From Megalonaias nervosa (lineage: Eukaryota > Mollusca > Bivalvia > Unionida > Unionidae): 64,000 bases of DNA. The stretch is from the NCBI GenBank assembly GCA_016617855.1, contig JAECUM010059219.1, forward strand, positions 1-64,000, read 5' to 3'. This document shows, piece by piece, positions 14,301 to 27,688 of this stretch (within the stretch, counting starts at the first letter, position 1; each line of letters begins with the position of its first letter). A model generated the notes under the pieces. The model worked only from the letters and a program-made list of their open reading frames with translations, did no database searches and was not told where the DNA came from. The translations under genes were made by a program, and so were the position numbers.

Positions 14301-14844
14301 CATTATTGTCGTTTAACCTTAAAACAATGATGATAATTATGCTATTATGTTAAAAGAAAGGATATTTACCACAGTAAATAACACGTGTTTGGATTTTAAC
14401 TATGAACAGTGGGATTTTAGAATTGATGTTTATTTCCATTCATTTATTTATCTAGCATTTATTACTATAACATTGATACGTATATGTAATTAAATTGCTT
14501 GTCTGTTAGTTTTACAATTCTTTTCTATTTTATTTTTGTTTCATTACATCTTATTGTAATGATTATTTTCACTGGATTCGATATTTTGTCCAGTAAATTC
14601 AGTTTGTTTAGAACGTAAAAATATTTCTTCAGCACTAGTTTTAGCTCAGTCTGGTTCATAAATTTTGTAAACATCGAGTGAAGACGATTGGCTATTGCCA
14701 AGGTCATTTCGGCCCGCATGTTAGCTGAACTGTAAACAGTCTTTCTTTTTTATATATTTTCAGTGTGCGAAGTTGGTTCTTGGATAGGGCTGTTCTTGCC
14801 TACGTGATATATTTCATTTTTTTTATTGCGCTGTTCAAATGTTA
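11375..14844. other. intergenic DNA, no gene seen
   Basis: AT-rich with short motif-less frames on both strands. A palindrome-rich patch (TACCGTGGTACGTACC) lies near 13869-13884. Nothing else is supportable. Confidence 0.55.
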
Positions 14845-15407
14845 AGAGACCACGTGACCCATCACACGGGACTGGGATCATGTTTTAGTTGGGTTTAATA
14901 CTCATTCCGAGAGCTTTCCAGTCAGTCTTATTCTTAACACCTTGAGGGAACAAGGTGTTTCTATTGTTGTTGTCAGATTGTTTTTGAAGTTCATCTGTTT
15001 TTAGGAATTTAATAATTTATTCTCTAGAAAACTAAACAAGTGTTTTATATTTATAAAAGTTCTGGGAGAAAGAAATTCAGTGGAAATTTATTCTGGAATT
15101 CTATACAGAAAAGTAAACTGTGATTCATTCGAGGATCTGTTACCATCAGTACAGACATCATCTGACATCATCGCCTCCATATTGTAATTTCATCCAGATT
15201 CGAACCCGGATTGTATTAGAACTGTTTAGTGATAGGACTTATACTTTTAAATCTTAGGATTAAATTTTGGATTATATTCACAAACCGTAAGTCCTATTTC
15301 CAATTTTTACATTTTTTTCTAGGGAAATAAATTATTTTGTTAAAATATACAAAGCCTGTTGGCTTCATTCTTTTCTCTTGTTATTTTTGTACGAGCCTAC
15401 ACGTAAC
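14845..15407 (-). repeat. dispersed repeat R, copy 2 (inverted)
   Basis: On the minus strand it starts GTTACGTGTAGGCTCGT and follows copy 1 through TTTATTTCCCTAGAAAA to the region around CACGTGGTCTC. It is noticeably diverged from copies 1 and 3. A small hairpin, CACCTTG...CAAGGTG, lies near 14939-14958. Confidence 0.8.
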
Positions 15408-16043
15408 AACTGCTTTATTCGTCTTTATGTAGATGCAGTCTTAACAAGAACAGTGTCTTGACATGTTTAAAACTCTGTAGCAATTCCTACTTGATAATTA
15501 TCCTATATTCTGATATGTTATAAAGCGCACATTGGTATATTTTACGTCGTACATATAAAACACCAAAGACGTTTATTTAAACTAGCTCTTGGCATGCATC
15601 GTATTGCACCGTGGTTGTGTAGAAAAACACTAAAGCGTGCTAAATATAAAGATGGTGGATATCTTACAAACCATTTTGTCATTCTATTTTGGCACAGTGA
15701 TTTGCATACATAATCTAATTATTTTCTGTCTTTAATATATATTTCGTTTCAATACAATGTCTGTTTCCAGATTTTAAAGTACAATATCTACAGTATTAAA
15801 ATTGTCAAGTATTCTCCTATCATACCAGTTAAAAGTCAGCATCTAATTTTATAAATGATATATTTTATAGCACAGGAACTGTTGACTCTGTTGGATTCCG
15901 ATCTATTCTCTGATTACACTTCTCATATTATTCCTACAAAATAAAAGAATTTAAAAAAAAAATAATAGGTTTAAACAAACATCGTAATTTATGTGAAACT
16001 ATCTTGACTTTTATGTTTAATATTCATGGGTCTGTCTCGTTAT

Positions 16044-16096
16044 TATCTTAATTCGCTGTCATACAACTACCAATTCTATGACAGCGAATTAAGATA
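16044..16096. repeat. perfect 20-bp inverted repeat (hairpin)
   Basis: Arms 16044-16063 and 16077-16096 are exact reverse complements (the left arm reads TATCTTAATTCGCTGTCATA) around a 13-base spacer. No gene borders it and no T-tract follows. Confidence 0.95.
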
Positions 16097-17340
16097 TTAA
16101 CTAGTCAATGCATCGGGAACATCAGTTCCTGTAGAACTGCAGGTTCTGACGGCCAGCCATAAGCAGTATTAAATCATGCCAAAGTCATCTTAATTAAGCC
16201 ATGACATCCACTATTGTTTTGGAACTTTTATACAATGACTTCTAAACCCTTGGTTGTACTTATTCGATTATTTAACGTATACAGTAAGAGGATGAATTGG
16301 TTCCACGAGCCTAATGTAATAAATCAAACTTTGACAGCGAGGTTCCTATGCAGTTTGAATTTTGAAATATAAATATCAGAGTTAAAGAACAGGACACGCT
16401 ATTGATTCTTGAAGTTTCATCATGTCAATGAAAATATGTTTGTGATTTGGCAAGCCTATTGCTCTCTTCGAAACGTGTTTGAAATAGATATTAAGTTGTC
16501 CTAACAGCTAAATGGAAGTGAGAGTGTCGTATGGTGGTCAACAAAATGAAATGCAAAACTGTTTAGACCAGCCTCATGCTGTACGTCTACACCATTACGC
16601 ATAATTTACACAACAATATGTATAAAACAAAATCAAATATTTTGTCTAAATTGTTCATATTAGTCCCAGGGGAATCATGTTGTAAGAAGCAGGACATGGT
16701 GGACTAATTGTCCGTATCTGACTCCAGTGATTGTTTCGATTAGATTCTTGATATGGTGTTCTCGACATATCAACGCCTGAAAGAGATACATTGTACAGAC
16801 ACAACTAAGAAAAACGTGTCTTCCAGTGACACAGCACAATGGCTGAAGCGAGCTGGTCTATGTATATTAGATAGATATATAGATATACGCACATCAGGGG
16901 CAGCTGGTGGCCGATTGGTCTAATGCGGTCGCCTTCAAAGATAACTGTCATCTCAACTGTCTCCGCGTGAGTGTGATATTAGTGTGATAAATAAGACTTT
17001 ACTTATGAGTATGTTGACATCTAAACACAATACATTCTTCTATATTGAATGCGTCCAGAGAAGTTTATTTCATTTGTTAGCAAGTCAATATTATTTATCA
17101 AAGAAACATTATAGGATTGTAAAAATGCAAATGAAGCGAGTGAAGCTCTATTATAATATTCCGTCAAGAAGATGAAATTTAAGAAATGTCGCTGTGAGCC
17201 CATTATGTTAGAAAATGTGCTAGGTGTCACTTCGAACCATTACTAACAATGTAGTTAGAATTTCATATCACAATAGGAACCGGCCACTGTTCCAATTACC
17301 TGGAGTTGGTATGTCACACTATGTACCTGAAGGAAATATT

Positions 17341-17348
17341 ACTACTAC

Positions 17349-17395
<47 letters not shown>

Positions 17396-17490
17396 TAATT
17401 TAGAGAATGGAAAGAGGAAACGAACAAGGGCCATGTATGTATGTATGTATGTATGTATGTATGTATGTATGTATGTATGTATGTATGTAT
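17341..17490. repeat. (TAA)n and (ATGT)n microsatellites
   Basis: TAA units at 17341-17396 and ATGT units at 17434-17490, separated by unique sequence. Confidence 0.97.
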
Positions 17491-20400
17491 GAATGTATCC
17501 ATGCGTGTACAAACACCAAATACCTTATTTTAAAAGAGGTTAAATTTTAAATGTCATGACACTGATGTAACCAGACAGAAAAAATAAAATAAAATTCACA
17601 TCAAGGAAAATGATGAAAAGATTATATCAAAATAAATATAATATATAATTTACAGAAGAATTTCGAATACCGCGAATAACCTGCCAACTGCATATTGTTA
17701 TTTACAAGATTAACCTGAAAATAAATAATGATCTCGTACGGAATAAAAGAGGAGCATGAACGAAATATGAGCAGGTAAAAAATATTTTGATGCTGACATA
17801 TTTATCATAGTACATCATACATTTCCTACTTCAAACATCGATTGGTATAATACTTCAATCACTCAGTCTGAGTGAAATCAGGCTCCAGACATACATGAAA
17901 AGCGCCGTTACCAGTTCATGATTTGGTGGCATCTGATTTCCATGTATGTTTAGGTTTAGTAGCCAATGAGCGAAGTGCAAGGTCAACAGATCATGATCTT
18001 CCATCGGCGTCCATCAAATCTCCACGTAAAATTATGTCGATAAGATTTTAATCAAACTGGAAATTACTTGAACTACTTAACTAGACAATTTGTTCTACAA
18101 CGGAAAAACCCTACGCCATATTGTGTGTCCACAGCACTTGCAGATTTTCCAAGAATCACAATTTTGACCGTACAGTCATAATATTACTTTAAAATGTATA
18201 CACATTAAACCGCTGCTGAATTATGCATTAAGTGTATGTGACATTTGTTTTTGTTCTCCATTTATTATTGTGTCACTCAAAAACATCACAAATGTATCCA
18301 TTCTGTCACAATACTCCTCTAAAATTTCTTTAAAGTTTGTTTTTATCGCAAAATACATATACATTAATTATATTATTTTTTATGATATTTTATGCTGTAC
18401 TTTAATTTAATGCTTAGGATCCTTTCTGAATCTTCAGTCAGTGCATGCGTACTAATTTGGTGTTTCTGGTACGCAGCTCTTTACATCCCTTATGATTCCA
18501 CTACATCAGCTTAATAAATTGTGTACAACTACTTGATCTGAATTTTCTTAATGTGACAAAAATTATGAACTGGAAATTGCCATTACATTTAAAATAAGAG
18601 CTAAAAGTGACATGTTTGATAATATCATGACTTGGGCAAGGAAATTCGACACCCAATTATTTCCTTAAATCAGTGTGACAAAAAGGGTGATTCAGCTTTT
18701 GAATAAATGCATGTTTCTGACTTGTCCTGGCAGTATTAAAAACCGTTCGCTTGCATTTCTTGTCTGAGCGTTCCCCTCAGTCCCTGCTCGATCAGACTTG
18801 AATTCGAAAATGGTAGGTGGTACGTGGCCGTGGAATTCTGATACACGAGTAAAACAGTGGATAAAGATATGTAACCAAACTCATTATATTAGTGTGGGAG
18901 GATAAATTGTATCAGGTGCCAAATGATTGAATGTATGTCATATTTAGAAATGATTGGTTCGTAGTCAACTAATCGTAGTGGGCCACTCTTCGTATTAAAC
19001 GATAATTTACAGTCCAACATGTTTGGTTTTATAAGATCATGCTTTTGCAACAATGTTGGTTGCATGACCTCAATCAACTTGAATGCAACTATCAGTAGCA
19101 GCCCTTTAATTAGTTTAGACAGTTTTTGATTTTCTTCAGCTTGGGGTATACAGAGCTTTTCCTTCTCGTTGCCATGACGTTGAAAGCTGATTTTGCATAA
19201 AATATGGCTAGCTTCTGTGCCAAATCTACAAGATTGACTGTATTTCGATCTACATCTATCTTCTTCTCGCTTCATGATGTGGAGATTCACGTTGGTTTGA
19301 GATTAGTAGTAACTATTTGTTAATAGTCTGCTATAAATATTTAAATTTTCCTCTGGAATTCGCTTTCCTTAAAATGTATGTATGATAGCAAATATATTCG
19401 AGTTTTATATTTTGAACAATATCTACTAAGAGAGAGAGCGTATAATTTCCTCAAGACTTTACACACATTGTGTTTCTACATATAACCCTTACACCAGCAA
19501 TTTTCACTGTATCAATCCGCTTCAGACAAGTGTTCTCAAAACACATATCTCTTCATTTTTTGCATGAAATAGCTATTATTGACAAATTTGAAGCATTATA
19601 TGAACGAGATAAATTTGTTTTACAATTTGTTTAGATAATCTGATTGCACTTGGTCTCGTAATATCCTCTCATGCTTCAAGACGATTAAATATGGGATGGT
19701 ATTATTTGAATTCTACAGCGTATTAATCCAGTTATAGATGATGCCAAATCATTTTAACGGCGATAATAATTGTTTTATATGTTAGAAAGCTGCAGCAAAG
19801 CTGCACTTCTTTACGCATAGTTATTTATACCAAACGTCTCTACCTCTGTTTATTTCTTTCAGCAGTTCTTACCTCCTGTTCCTCTCCCTTATCTGCAATC
19901 GGCATAATCTTAATAGGTTCTGCACACCAATAAGCCACTCAATATTATTTCATTATATATATTACTCTGGACACAGAATACAGCATTATGCATGTTATGG
20001 ACGTAAGTGCGAACATTTACAACTATTTAAGCGTTAAGTACTACAGACGTTTCCAGTACCTCTATAGCATGTACATTTTGTTCAAGTAAGTTCCTAATGA
20101 TGGGGCGAGCTTCCAAGACACGCATAACAAAATATATACAATAAACATATGGCAAAAAATTGCTAAAGGAGTAACGTTTTGTATTAAAGAGGTCTAAAAA
20201 GGGAAACTAAAATTTAGAAGAGCGTTTAAATGTCAAACCAAGAGTTTAATCAGACGAAGTCTGTCGTATGTTCATAAGTGTATCGGTTAGTTTAGACTAA
20301 ATAAGGAAGTAAACGGTTCGCACAACGTGATGATTCATATTTCGGCACGCAGTTTGTCTACTATTTCGGAAGCTGGATCGCCAAAATAGATCTAGGCTGC

Positions 20401-21439
20401 CGATGATTAAAGAAAAAAAATTATTCTATTCATGATTGACAAAACCAATGCTTTCCATAACAAATAGATACTAATTGTCCTGTACAATGGTGCCCATAAC
20501 CTAATATTCGGACTGACTCTGGTGTACATTTCAACTGCTTCTTGAACACTTTTAGTTTTAATGTTTTGAATATATGGTCTTAAAGTACATAAATGAGTGA
20601 GAAACAACAAGTCTTGTGAAACTGAACAAATCAGTTAGTTATTAACTTACCTTATGGTGAATGAAATCCTAAATAGTCCTAAAAGTGCTGATGTTTTATG
20701 CTAGTAATAAGTAATGTTAAGTAAATCATCCCTTACAACAAAATCTGACCTAACACTGAAACGGATAAGAGTCGAATAATCATTTCGAAATATCTCTAAC
20801 ATTGTCAAGCTCAAGAACGTTAGCAGCTAGCCAATCAAGAATTAGGTCAAGCTGGGTTTTCAAAAAAACCCATGACATGAACTCCTCTCAGTTAGCATGC
20901 TAACTTCTACCCTGAAACAATGTAATGTATTTAGTAAAACGACCTCATTATAAAGAACAAACCCAAAACTATAACAAGATTTAATTTTTAATGTTATTTA
21001 CTAAAATAACAAGAACATTCGATAATCTTGAAAATGAAAACATAATATTGATATACACAACACCTCATATCATAAAGAAAGAAAACGATTTATACAATAA
21101 AGCTCTCTTTTACATATTAGTCAAACATGCATATAATTAAAACGGCATTGGAATACATCTCATGAATGTTACAACATATATACAAAATAAAGCAATATTA
21201 TACTTATACACAAGTAAATGTTCATCAACAGACACTAAATGAATGCCTAAAACATGCAGCTGAATGAAATAGGCATTGGACTATTTAAATACATCCCTAG
21301 TCTTAACTATTATATGATTAACTATGACATATTCCGCAATATGTCATAAACATCAAGTTCTGATGTTATAATGTTCATTAAACATTGGAAAGTTGAAGGC
21401 GTACCTTTGTTAATAAACCACACTTCGTGTCAGTCTCTA

Positions 21440-23145
21440 ATTACGAATGCCAAAATTTCCTTTGCTTTTTCAGTGAGTGGAATGTGCCAGAATTCTTTCA
21501 AACGGTCAAACTTGATCACATTCTGTCAATGCAGTCATCGAGTTTTGGTGAATCTGTTTTGATGACAATGTTACTTTCCTAAATTCAGTACATATAAGGA
21601 AAGTAACATCTGGTTTAGCGACAAGAATATATGGCGAACTCCAGCTACTTTCATTTAGTAATATTAAATCATTTTCAACAAATATTGAATTTCTTTTTTG
21701 AACCATTCCTGTTTGAGAGGATGCATCCAGAAAGGATGCTGTTTCACACATGTTGAGTCTACAACTGCAACGTTAAGATAGATTTTATTTCGGTAGGAAT
21801 ATTTGGGAACAAGTGCTTATATTCACGTAATTGCTGGCGTAGTCCATTCTTTTCTTGCGTCAGCAGACTCAGACATTTCTTATCTAGATTGTCTAATATT
21901 TGTAAATTCCTAAGATTGGATACTCCACAGTTAGTGAACTACGATTTCATGCCATGGTCTAAATCCTCAATGTGAGGGGCATGTACAACTAAACTGATTG
22001 AACGATTAGCTGAGCTATCTCTACCAACGTATTCCTTTATATATTTATGTGGCAAAATTGTTTCTGTTTTCTCCTCACAGGAGTGTTACTGGTGTAAAAT
22101 ATGTCATTATGTCTTCTCAACTGTACAAGGACCATGCTATTTAGCCTGAGGAGGGATTTGAGGTATTTGCAAGAGTGCAATAACTTTATCCATGGGCTGA
22201 AAACTCATTTCTTTCGTATTTCTGTCAAACCGTAATTTCGTTCATGACTGAGAAGATCGAAGGTTAGTTGTTGCTACGTCTCAAGCCATTGACAATCAGC
22301 ATTTGAATCAGATACATAGTCAAGAAGATTAATTTAAAACTATTTGGTTGAACAAGTTTCTCTTTTAATAACTTCAAATGTCCAATAACAGTATATCCAA
22401 AACCTAATTTAAAAGGATTAAAACCTAAAGACTCGTGAACTGATTCCTTAACAGCAAAAACAACAAATGAACACCCTCGTCCCCATCTTTTCCTGCATCA
22501 AATCAATAAGACTGAATTATATTTTTCAAAGTTTGATGAAATCGTTCCAATTTCCTTGCGGGGAGATAGGCATACGAATTAAACAGCTGGATACTAAATT
22601 CATGCACAACTTGCTTGCAAAGTGAAAATGTTTTGACCCTTGACCAGATTGGACAGATTTGGGAAGGCCAAGAAGTGTATAAAATTATATCAGAGCTGTT
22701 TATATAGCTTAGTTTTAATATTATCCAGAGTAATAACCTATATAATTCTTCTGGGCGCACATATTATTGTCAAAATGTATTGGTTGTCTGACTGGGTATT
22801 AGATAATGGACCACACAATCTACCATTATTCTACTTAATAGTTCGTCAGATGAAGGAATAGGTTGAGTATGAGCTTTAGGTATCTTCTGATTGCGTTTTG
22901 CTACCATTTCACAAGTATGACACAATATAAATCATTTTTAATTTTCCGGTAACAAAAGTGTTTTAAGATTTTGTGATAAGTCGTACTGACCCCCTAAAGA
23001 ACCAGAAGGAGTTTCATGGACTAGACTAAGAATTTCCTCTCGATGTGACTTAGGGAGCAACAATTTGATGGATCACTGACCACTCATCACCAGCAGGTAC
23101 CTCAAGTGGTCTCTATTTTCTCATAAGGACCCCACTTTTCACAAA
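21440..23145 (-). mobile_element. Ty3/gypsy retrotransposon fragment with INT before RT (Gmr1-like order)
   Basis: On the minus strand the integrase comes first. It begins at about 23145 with VLMRKWRP, then has a zinc-binding region, the first catalytic Asp in RIMVDC (about 22818), LLGLPKSVQS, and the ERFHQTLKN box within 22503-22760. At 22200-22120 a post-integrase region reads DKVIALLQIP. A reverse transcriptase start follows: SSWSSPYILV and FRKV at 21506-21751, and FWHIPLTEKAKEI near 21480. Most gypsy elements have RT before INT; INT-RT order is known for the Gmr1 clade. Many stops and frameshifts are present, the Asp of the SDQG-type box reads Gly, and no LTRs or gag are visible. The fragment splits polymerase gene A. 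Confidence 0.85.
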
Positions 23146-23189
23146 CTATGAAGTTGGCACCATTATCCTGACACTGTATAATGTGTTTA

Positions 23190-25829
23190 CAAAAAAAAGT
23201 TCTTTTCAAATTCTGTTGTTGCAACTGCTCTTTGGCTAGTATTAGAATAAATGTAATCTACTGTCCAACGTGAATGATTAAATTTTAAAACTCGATAAAA
23301 TTTTCTTAATAGCAGACCATGATCAAGTGCCTGTTTTTAGATTTTTATAATGCAAAACGTATCTCCGTTTATCTAGAAGATTAGGAACTAGTTTATGAAA
23401 AACAGATTTATCTTGTAAACAATTTCGTTGTTTATCATTTACCAAGCTATAATCTATCAACATCCACTCTGGACAAAAGGGATAGTCGTTATGTTTATCA
23501 TGAAGCTTGGTAGGATAATCGATATCAACTTATACGAAATAACTAATATCGTCAATTATCATTTTATGTTTCAGCGAAAAGTTGTTTTTCACTGATCCAT
23601 TTAAAACCATCATATGGCATAGGCTCAGATATTGCATAACCGTAAAGATAATTAACGTCACGATAAACTATAAAACTTGATGGCGTTGTCTTATCGTGGT
23701 CGGGTAAATATTTATTATTGGCCTTAGCATATGTTTTTGTTATAACGCTTATTCCACCTTGGATTCCTCGTTCGATGAAACAGAACATGTCCGGGTCTGT
23801 CAGCAATTCTAATCTTATTTAACTGTGTTTCAACAATGCGTCCCATGACAGCCCAGGTGCTAAATAATACCTGGCAGGGTCTAATCGGTAGTTGTTTCAG
23901 CTGACATCTCTGAAATTCTCAGATACATCTACCAGCAACAGCACATCGGTCATCAGGTACAGATCATGAAAATCACCGAAATTTTTACAATCAAATTCAT
24001 TCCAAATCTTTTTAGCGTAATCATAATCATCATCGCTGATGCTTTCAAGATGAATCTGGAATAAAACGATTTATTGTTATGTAAACTTGCTTCATCAAAT
24101 CTATTCCAATCATCGATGAACTCATAGGAAAAGATACCTTTTCAAGTCAACAAATTCGATTTTTTACCGAAATGCTCAATCAAATTATCAAACTTACCGA
24201 AGCTTTTTACTAGCTCGTCCCATCATGCTGCCATAAACTGTAAACAATCAAAAATCTTAACTTGTGAAGTGTCATAGACATGTACTTTTCAGTGTTGTTT
24301 GGAATGCACTTTATTTTATCGTTGTTGTTGATTTGCAGACGGTTTATTATATCCTTGTTACCGAAATCTTCAACGATGATATGAGCATATCCTCTAAAAT
24401 TATGAAATACAACTGGAATGAAATCCGGTGGAGTATATTTTAAATAACATGTATCATGAGCTGGACCTCGATACTTTCCGGTTACATTATAATGCGCTTC
24501 CACACGGTCAGATCCAAGTTGTCCATCACAAATATGATACGTTTCTGCTGCAGCAACTCGTTTACTTGCTTTATTGTCAGAAGTTTAATTTTATTTTGTT
24601 TTACTGAGCAACATCATGATGACATCAACCTCATTAATAAGATTTTTCAAAAGCCAAATAGCAGGATCCGCCCCACGATAAATTTTTATTGGTTTCGATA
24701 AACTTTAATCAACAGCACAAACATTTCATAAGCAACTCCACATGGAACGTGTTCCTGTACTTTTCTTGTCAAAGATTTATCAGTGTTATTTTCAGCACCA
24801 AATACTGGAAGTCAAGTAGACGCGAAATCTGCGTAAAGAACGAAAGGCACTTTCATATCATGTATGTGGTTTTTAAGTTGCCAGGTATTGTTATTTTCTG
24901 TACATTAGAGCAGTATTCGAGATGTCGATCAAGTACTTGCTGAGATGTACAGCGTACAAGCATCTGACACAGAAATATTTCTTTTCTTTATGTTTGTTTA
25001 CTGTCCTCCGGCTAACCCGTTAAAGTTCTTGATCCACATGTAGGGATTTTCGTATAATAGTAAGTTTATTGTTGTTTGTGATGGTCTGGGATAAATCTTT
25101 TGTGAATCATCATCAACTCCAAATACGTTAACACCTCCTGTTATTAGGAGGTTATTTTGTTTTCCAAACTTTGAAATTTGATTCTCAGCAAGAGGTCAGT
25201 CAATTTTGCTAAATTTAAATTGTTTGCACGACTAATGTAATTTGTCAGCATTTCGTTATCGACTGGAAATAATTCTGATAACACTGCCCACTGAAAACAT
25301 TTGTGATCACTGTTCTTGACGTTTACACAGCATTTTGAGTTTTTTTTATTTTAGTTGGCAGCTCCATATATGAGCTACCTCGCAATGGACTATATTTCAT
25401 AGTGTGGTTTAAAATTAATGCTATTTTATCAAATCTCCAACCAGAACCAGATGCTGTGTACACGTCGATTTTCTCCCATATTTCCTGAAATATTTCATCT
25501 GCCGAAGATATCATATCTGTTCCAGTTAAAATTCGACGAGTTCATGATGTCGTATAAGAATCAGCAAGTTCTTCGAGTTGTTGTTCCGAAGAGATATTTA
25601 GCTTTGAAAAACGAACATAAAGCTGTACTATGATCTTCAAACCTCTATTTAGATTTAAAGGTTGGCAGTAACAGGTGATACAAGTTTGTGGTAGAGAAAC
25701 TTGATAGAACAAGTTTGTTATCAAATCTCCAGCTGTTACCGAACTCAGTAAATGCAGTTGCAACTTTTTAGCGCTTGCTATCTGTATCAAACCTCTGTCT
25801 GCTATATTGACAAGTTTCAACATTGTCAT
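23190..25829 (-). pseudogene. element A: Polinton-type family-B DNA polymerase, degraded and truncated
   Basis: Pieces of one polymerase appear in order on the minus strand. The N-terminal segment at 25323-25514 has GSGWRFD and GSSYMELP. The next part lies near 25.0-25.3 kb. A zinc/exonuclease segment at 24210-24560 has VTGKYRGPAHDTC and IPVVFHNFRGY, an exonuclease box in which the expected Asp is missing. At 23564-23806 GIQGGIS leads to the palm box DVNYLYGYA. Downstream is the HDKHNDYPFCPEW region near 23.5 kb. The gene stops where the gypsy fragment begins, and no motif C is found beyond it. Protein-primed replication is the known role of this family. Many frame breaks make it a clear pseudogene. 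It is a different polymerase lineage from those of elements B and D. Confidence 0.85.
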
Positions 25830-26223
25830 ATTCCATAGTTTTACATTTCTTTAATTGAGTGTCCTGTGAAAATTGTCAATTAGAGATTTAAAATTACTAT
25901 AGCGAAATGGCAACAAAATTATACCAGATGCCACTCATCTCGATCGATCTTGCGAGATACTAGGAAATATTTTGGTGCCATCCTAGTTATAACCACTTTG
26001 CTGGCAATGAGCTTGGCGTTGTGATAAGCACCAGAACAGAAATTCAATCGGAGTATTAACTCCAGCGGGTTATACAATTCGAGTGAAATGTGAAGATGAT
26101 GCTGAACATACTAAAATGTTTTTTGCATGAGTTTATCTGGACTTTATTCAATAACGATATTCTAGATGGGATGCGAGTGATATTTATGGTGAAGTTACCG
26201 ACAATAACATTTAAAATCTGTCT
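25830..26223. other. degraded Polinton A sequence, no assignable gene
   Basis: Short plus-strand stretches look protein-like (for example TIRVKCEDDAEH near 26075-26110) but are broken by stops. They may be part of an element A gene leading into the HNH ORF. Confidence 0.35.
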
Positions 26224-26696
26224 TTGCAAGACGAATTTCAACCCCATCCAGTTTATGATTCATATGAGGCTAGCAAAAAGGGTGTTATCAGAAACGTTAA
26301 AACAAAAAGAGTTGCTGGTTGTGTTGATAATATGGGATATTTTCAGGTGATGATCAGAGGTATAAAAACTAATCATGTTTTATATTTCTCACATCGATTT
26401 GTGTTTGAGGTATTTATGATCTAATTCCGGAAGGTCTTGTTATAGACCATCTTAACAACATCAGATCTGATAACCGACTTGGGAATTTAAACCTTGTTAC
26501 ACAAAAAGAAAAGGCACGTCGTGGTAATGCTGGAAATTCTGATGATTTTAAAAGTGCTAGATCTGTTGTAGCAACTAACTCTATTACGGATGAAAAAATA
26601 TTATTTCCATCAATCTCATCAGCTTCGAAACACTTTAACATTTGCTCAGCATCAATAAAACGTGTTACGGATGGTGTTACCAAACCAGCGTTTTGA
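26224..26696 (+). pseudogene. element A: free-standing HNH endonuclease with NUMOD-like tail, frameshifted
   Basis: The frame from 26224 contains HPVYDSYEASKKGVIRN and FSHRFVFEVF. After a one-base frame change near 26414 it continues with GLVIDHLNNIRSDN, the HNH core (D-H...N), and FPSISSASKHFNI, a NUMOD1-like helix-turn-helix tail, ending at 26694-26696. The first codon of the frame is TTG, so the true start is uncertain. The closest relative in the window is the HNH gene of element B at 33712-34214, which shares both the core and the tail. Such proteins cut DNA as homing-type nucleases. Here it is broken. Confidence 0.75.
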
Positions 26697-26732
26697 AGAA
26701 CAACTGGTGATATAATTATATTTCAATACGAA

Positions 26733-26990
26733 TCACCTGTTGTTTAGTATTTGTGCGACTTCACTGTTCGATAAGCAACAGTTGACATTCTTGTATAACG
26801 TTTCCTTGTCATACTCAACAAAGATCTTGCCATGTCGTATCATAAGATCGACTTCAATATTGTTGAGCAAGATCAAATAATTTTTTTCTCGTTCTACTTC
26901 TAAATGCACAACGACGTTGCTGTCTCCGCGAAACATATTTCATATAGCCTCTTCAGACTGGTAGGGGTATATTAGCTCGAGTAACAAATC
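26733..26990 (-). pseudogene. element A: hypothetical protein
   Basis: An uninterrupted 67-residue frame from an ATG at 26934-26936 reads MFRGDSNVVVHLEV and ends SNSEVAQILNNR. Upstream, protein-like sequence in the same frame (QSEEAI, then a TGA) suggests the gene once started nearer 26990. I do not recognise the family. It points away from the HNH gene across a 36-bp gap, tail to tail. Confidence 0.45.
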
Positions 26991-27039
26991 TTTCCATATT
27001 ATTTAATTATTGACACAAAATTGTTACAGATCTATCTTT

Positions 27040-27313
27040 AGAAAGTTTCTGAGATCTTCCCTTGTCAAGCAACAATGAGCCCACTTCATCACAGTATCCC
27101 TGTCGTATCGAACAAATTTGTTATAATTTTCACGTTCACCTACCTACGAATCTGTCAGTAACACGCCGAGTCAGGATCTTATTTAATGAGAAGATTAACC
27201 TATTTATTTTCGGTTTTATCGTTGCTAAAAAATATTTTGACTTTAGCTTTGACGATGCGTCTTATCTGATCTGGCAATTTTTACAGTGATTAGACAAAAG
27301 TTATTTTTATAAG
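27040..27313. other. element A remnant, no clear gene
   Basis: On the minus strand a short protein-like stretch (YDRDTVMKWAHCC) ends near 27028. It has no start and no recognised domain. Confidence 0.3.
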
Positions 27314-27688
27314 ATGCTGTTGATGAAAAGGTTGTCAGGTCTTTACTCTGATCATGATCGTGATACTATGCAGTACAAACACTTGGAGTGTGAATTATAT
27401 CAGGATGCAAAGCATCAGGATTCGAGGAATCCCGAGTTCGATCTTGAAACATATTTATTTCTTGTCGTCGAGGACAAATTTAACAATGAACTTGCTATAG
27501 TACCAAACGATCAGCAGGTTTATCTATCAGCGCAATCACGCTATAATGTAAAATATCATCTTGCAGGAAATAGATTAAAAAGTTTAATTTTACTATCACT
27601 GAGCAATAGATATTCTGGGAGATGTAAAGCTGTTGGTGAATCGTGGACAGCTAGAACTTTAGGGGCGCTAAAAAAATATAAAGTTTGA
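27314..27688 (+). CDS. element A: hypothetical 124-residue ORF
   Basis: An intact frame from ATG 27314 to a stop at 27686-27688. The protein is hydrophilic, with an acidic stretch (NPEFDLETYLFLVVEDKF) and a Lys/Arg-rich end. It has no signal peptide and no membrane segment. I do not recognise it. Its place between the HNH and integrase remnants suggests an element A gene, but an open frame of this size could also survive by chance. Confidence 0.4.
   Translation: MLLMKRLSGLYSDHDRDTMQYKHLECELYQDAKHQDSRNPEFDLETYLFLVVEDKFNNELAIVPNDQQVYLSAQSRYNVKYHLAGNRLKSLILLSLSNRYSGRCKAVGESWTARTLGALKKYKV

Larger units (their letters stand above)
15408..21439. other. intergenic DNA, no gene seen apart from simple repeats and the hairpin
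   Basis: AT-rich. Frames are short and motif-less. A tRNA A-box-like piece without a B-box lies near 16905-16940. A 14-bp palindrome, GTTAGCATGCTAAC, lies at 20891-20904. Confidence 0.55.

Noticed and set aside
16905..16980. tRNA-like A-box (TGGCCGATTGG) as a tRNA or SINE
   Set aside because: No B-box, stem or body could be found, so it is too weak to annotate as a feature.
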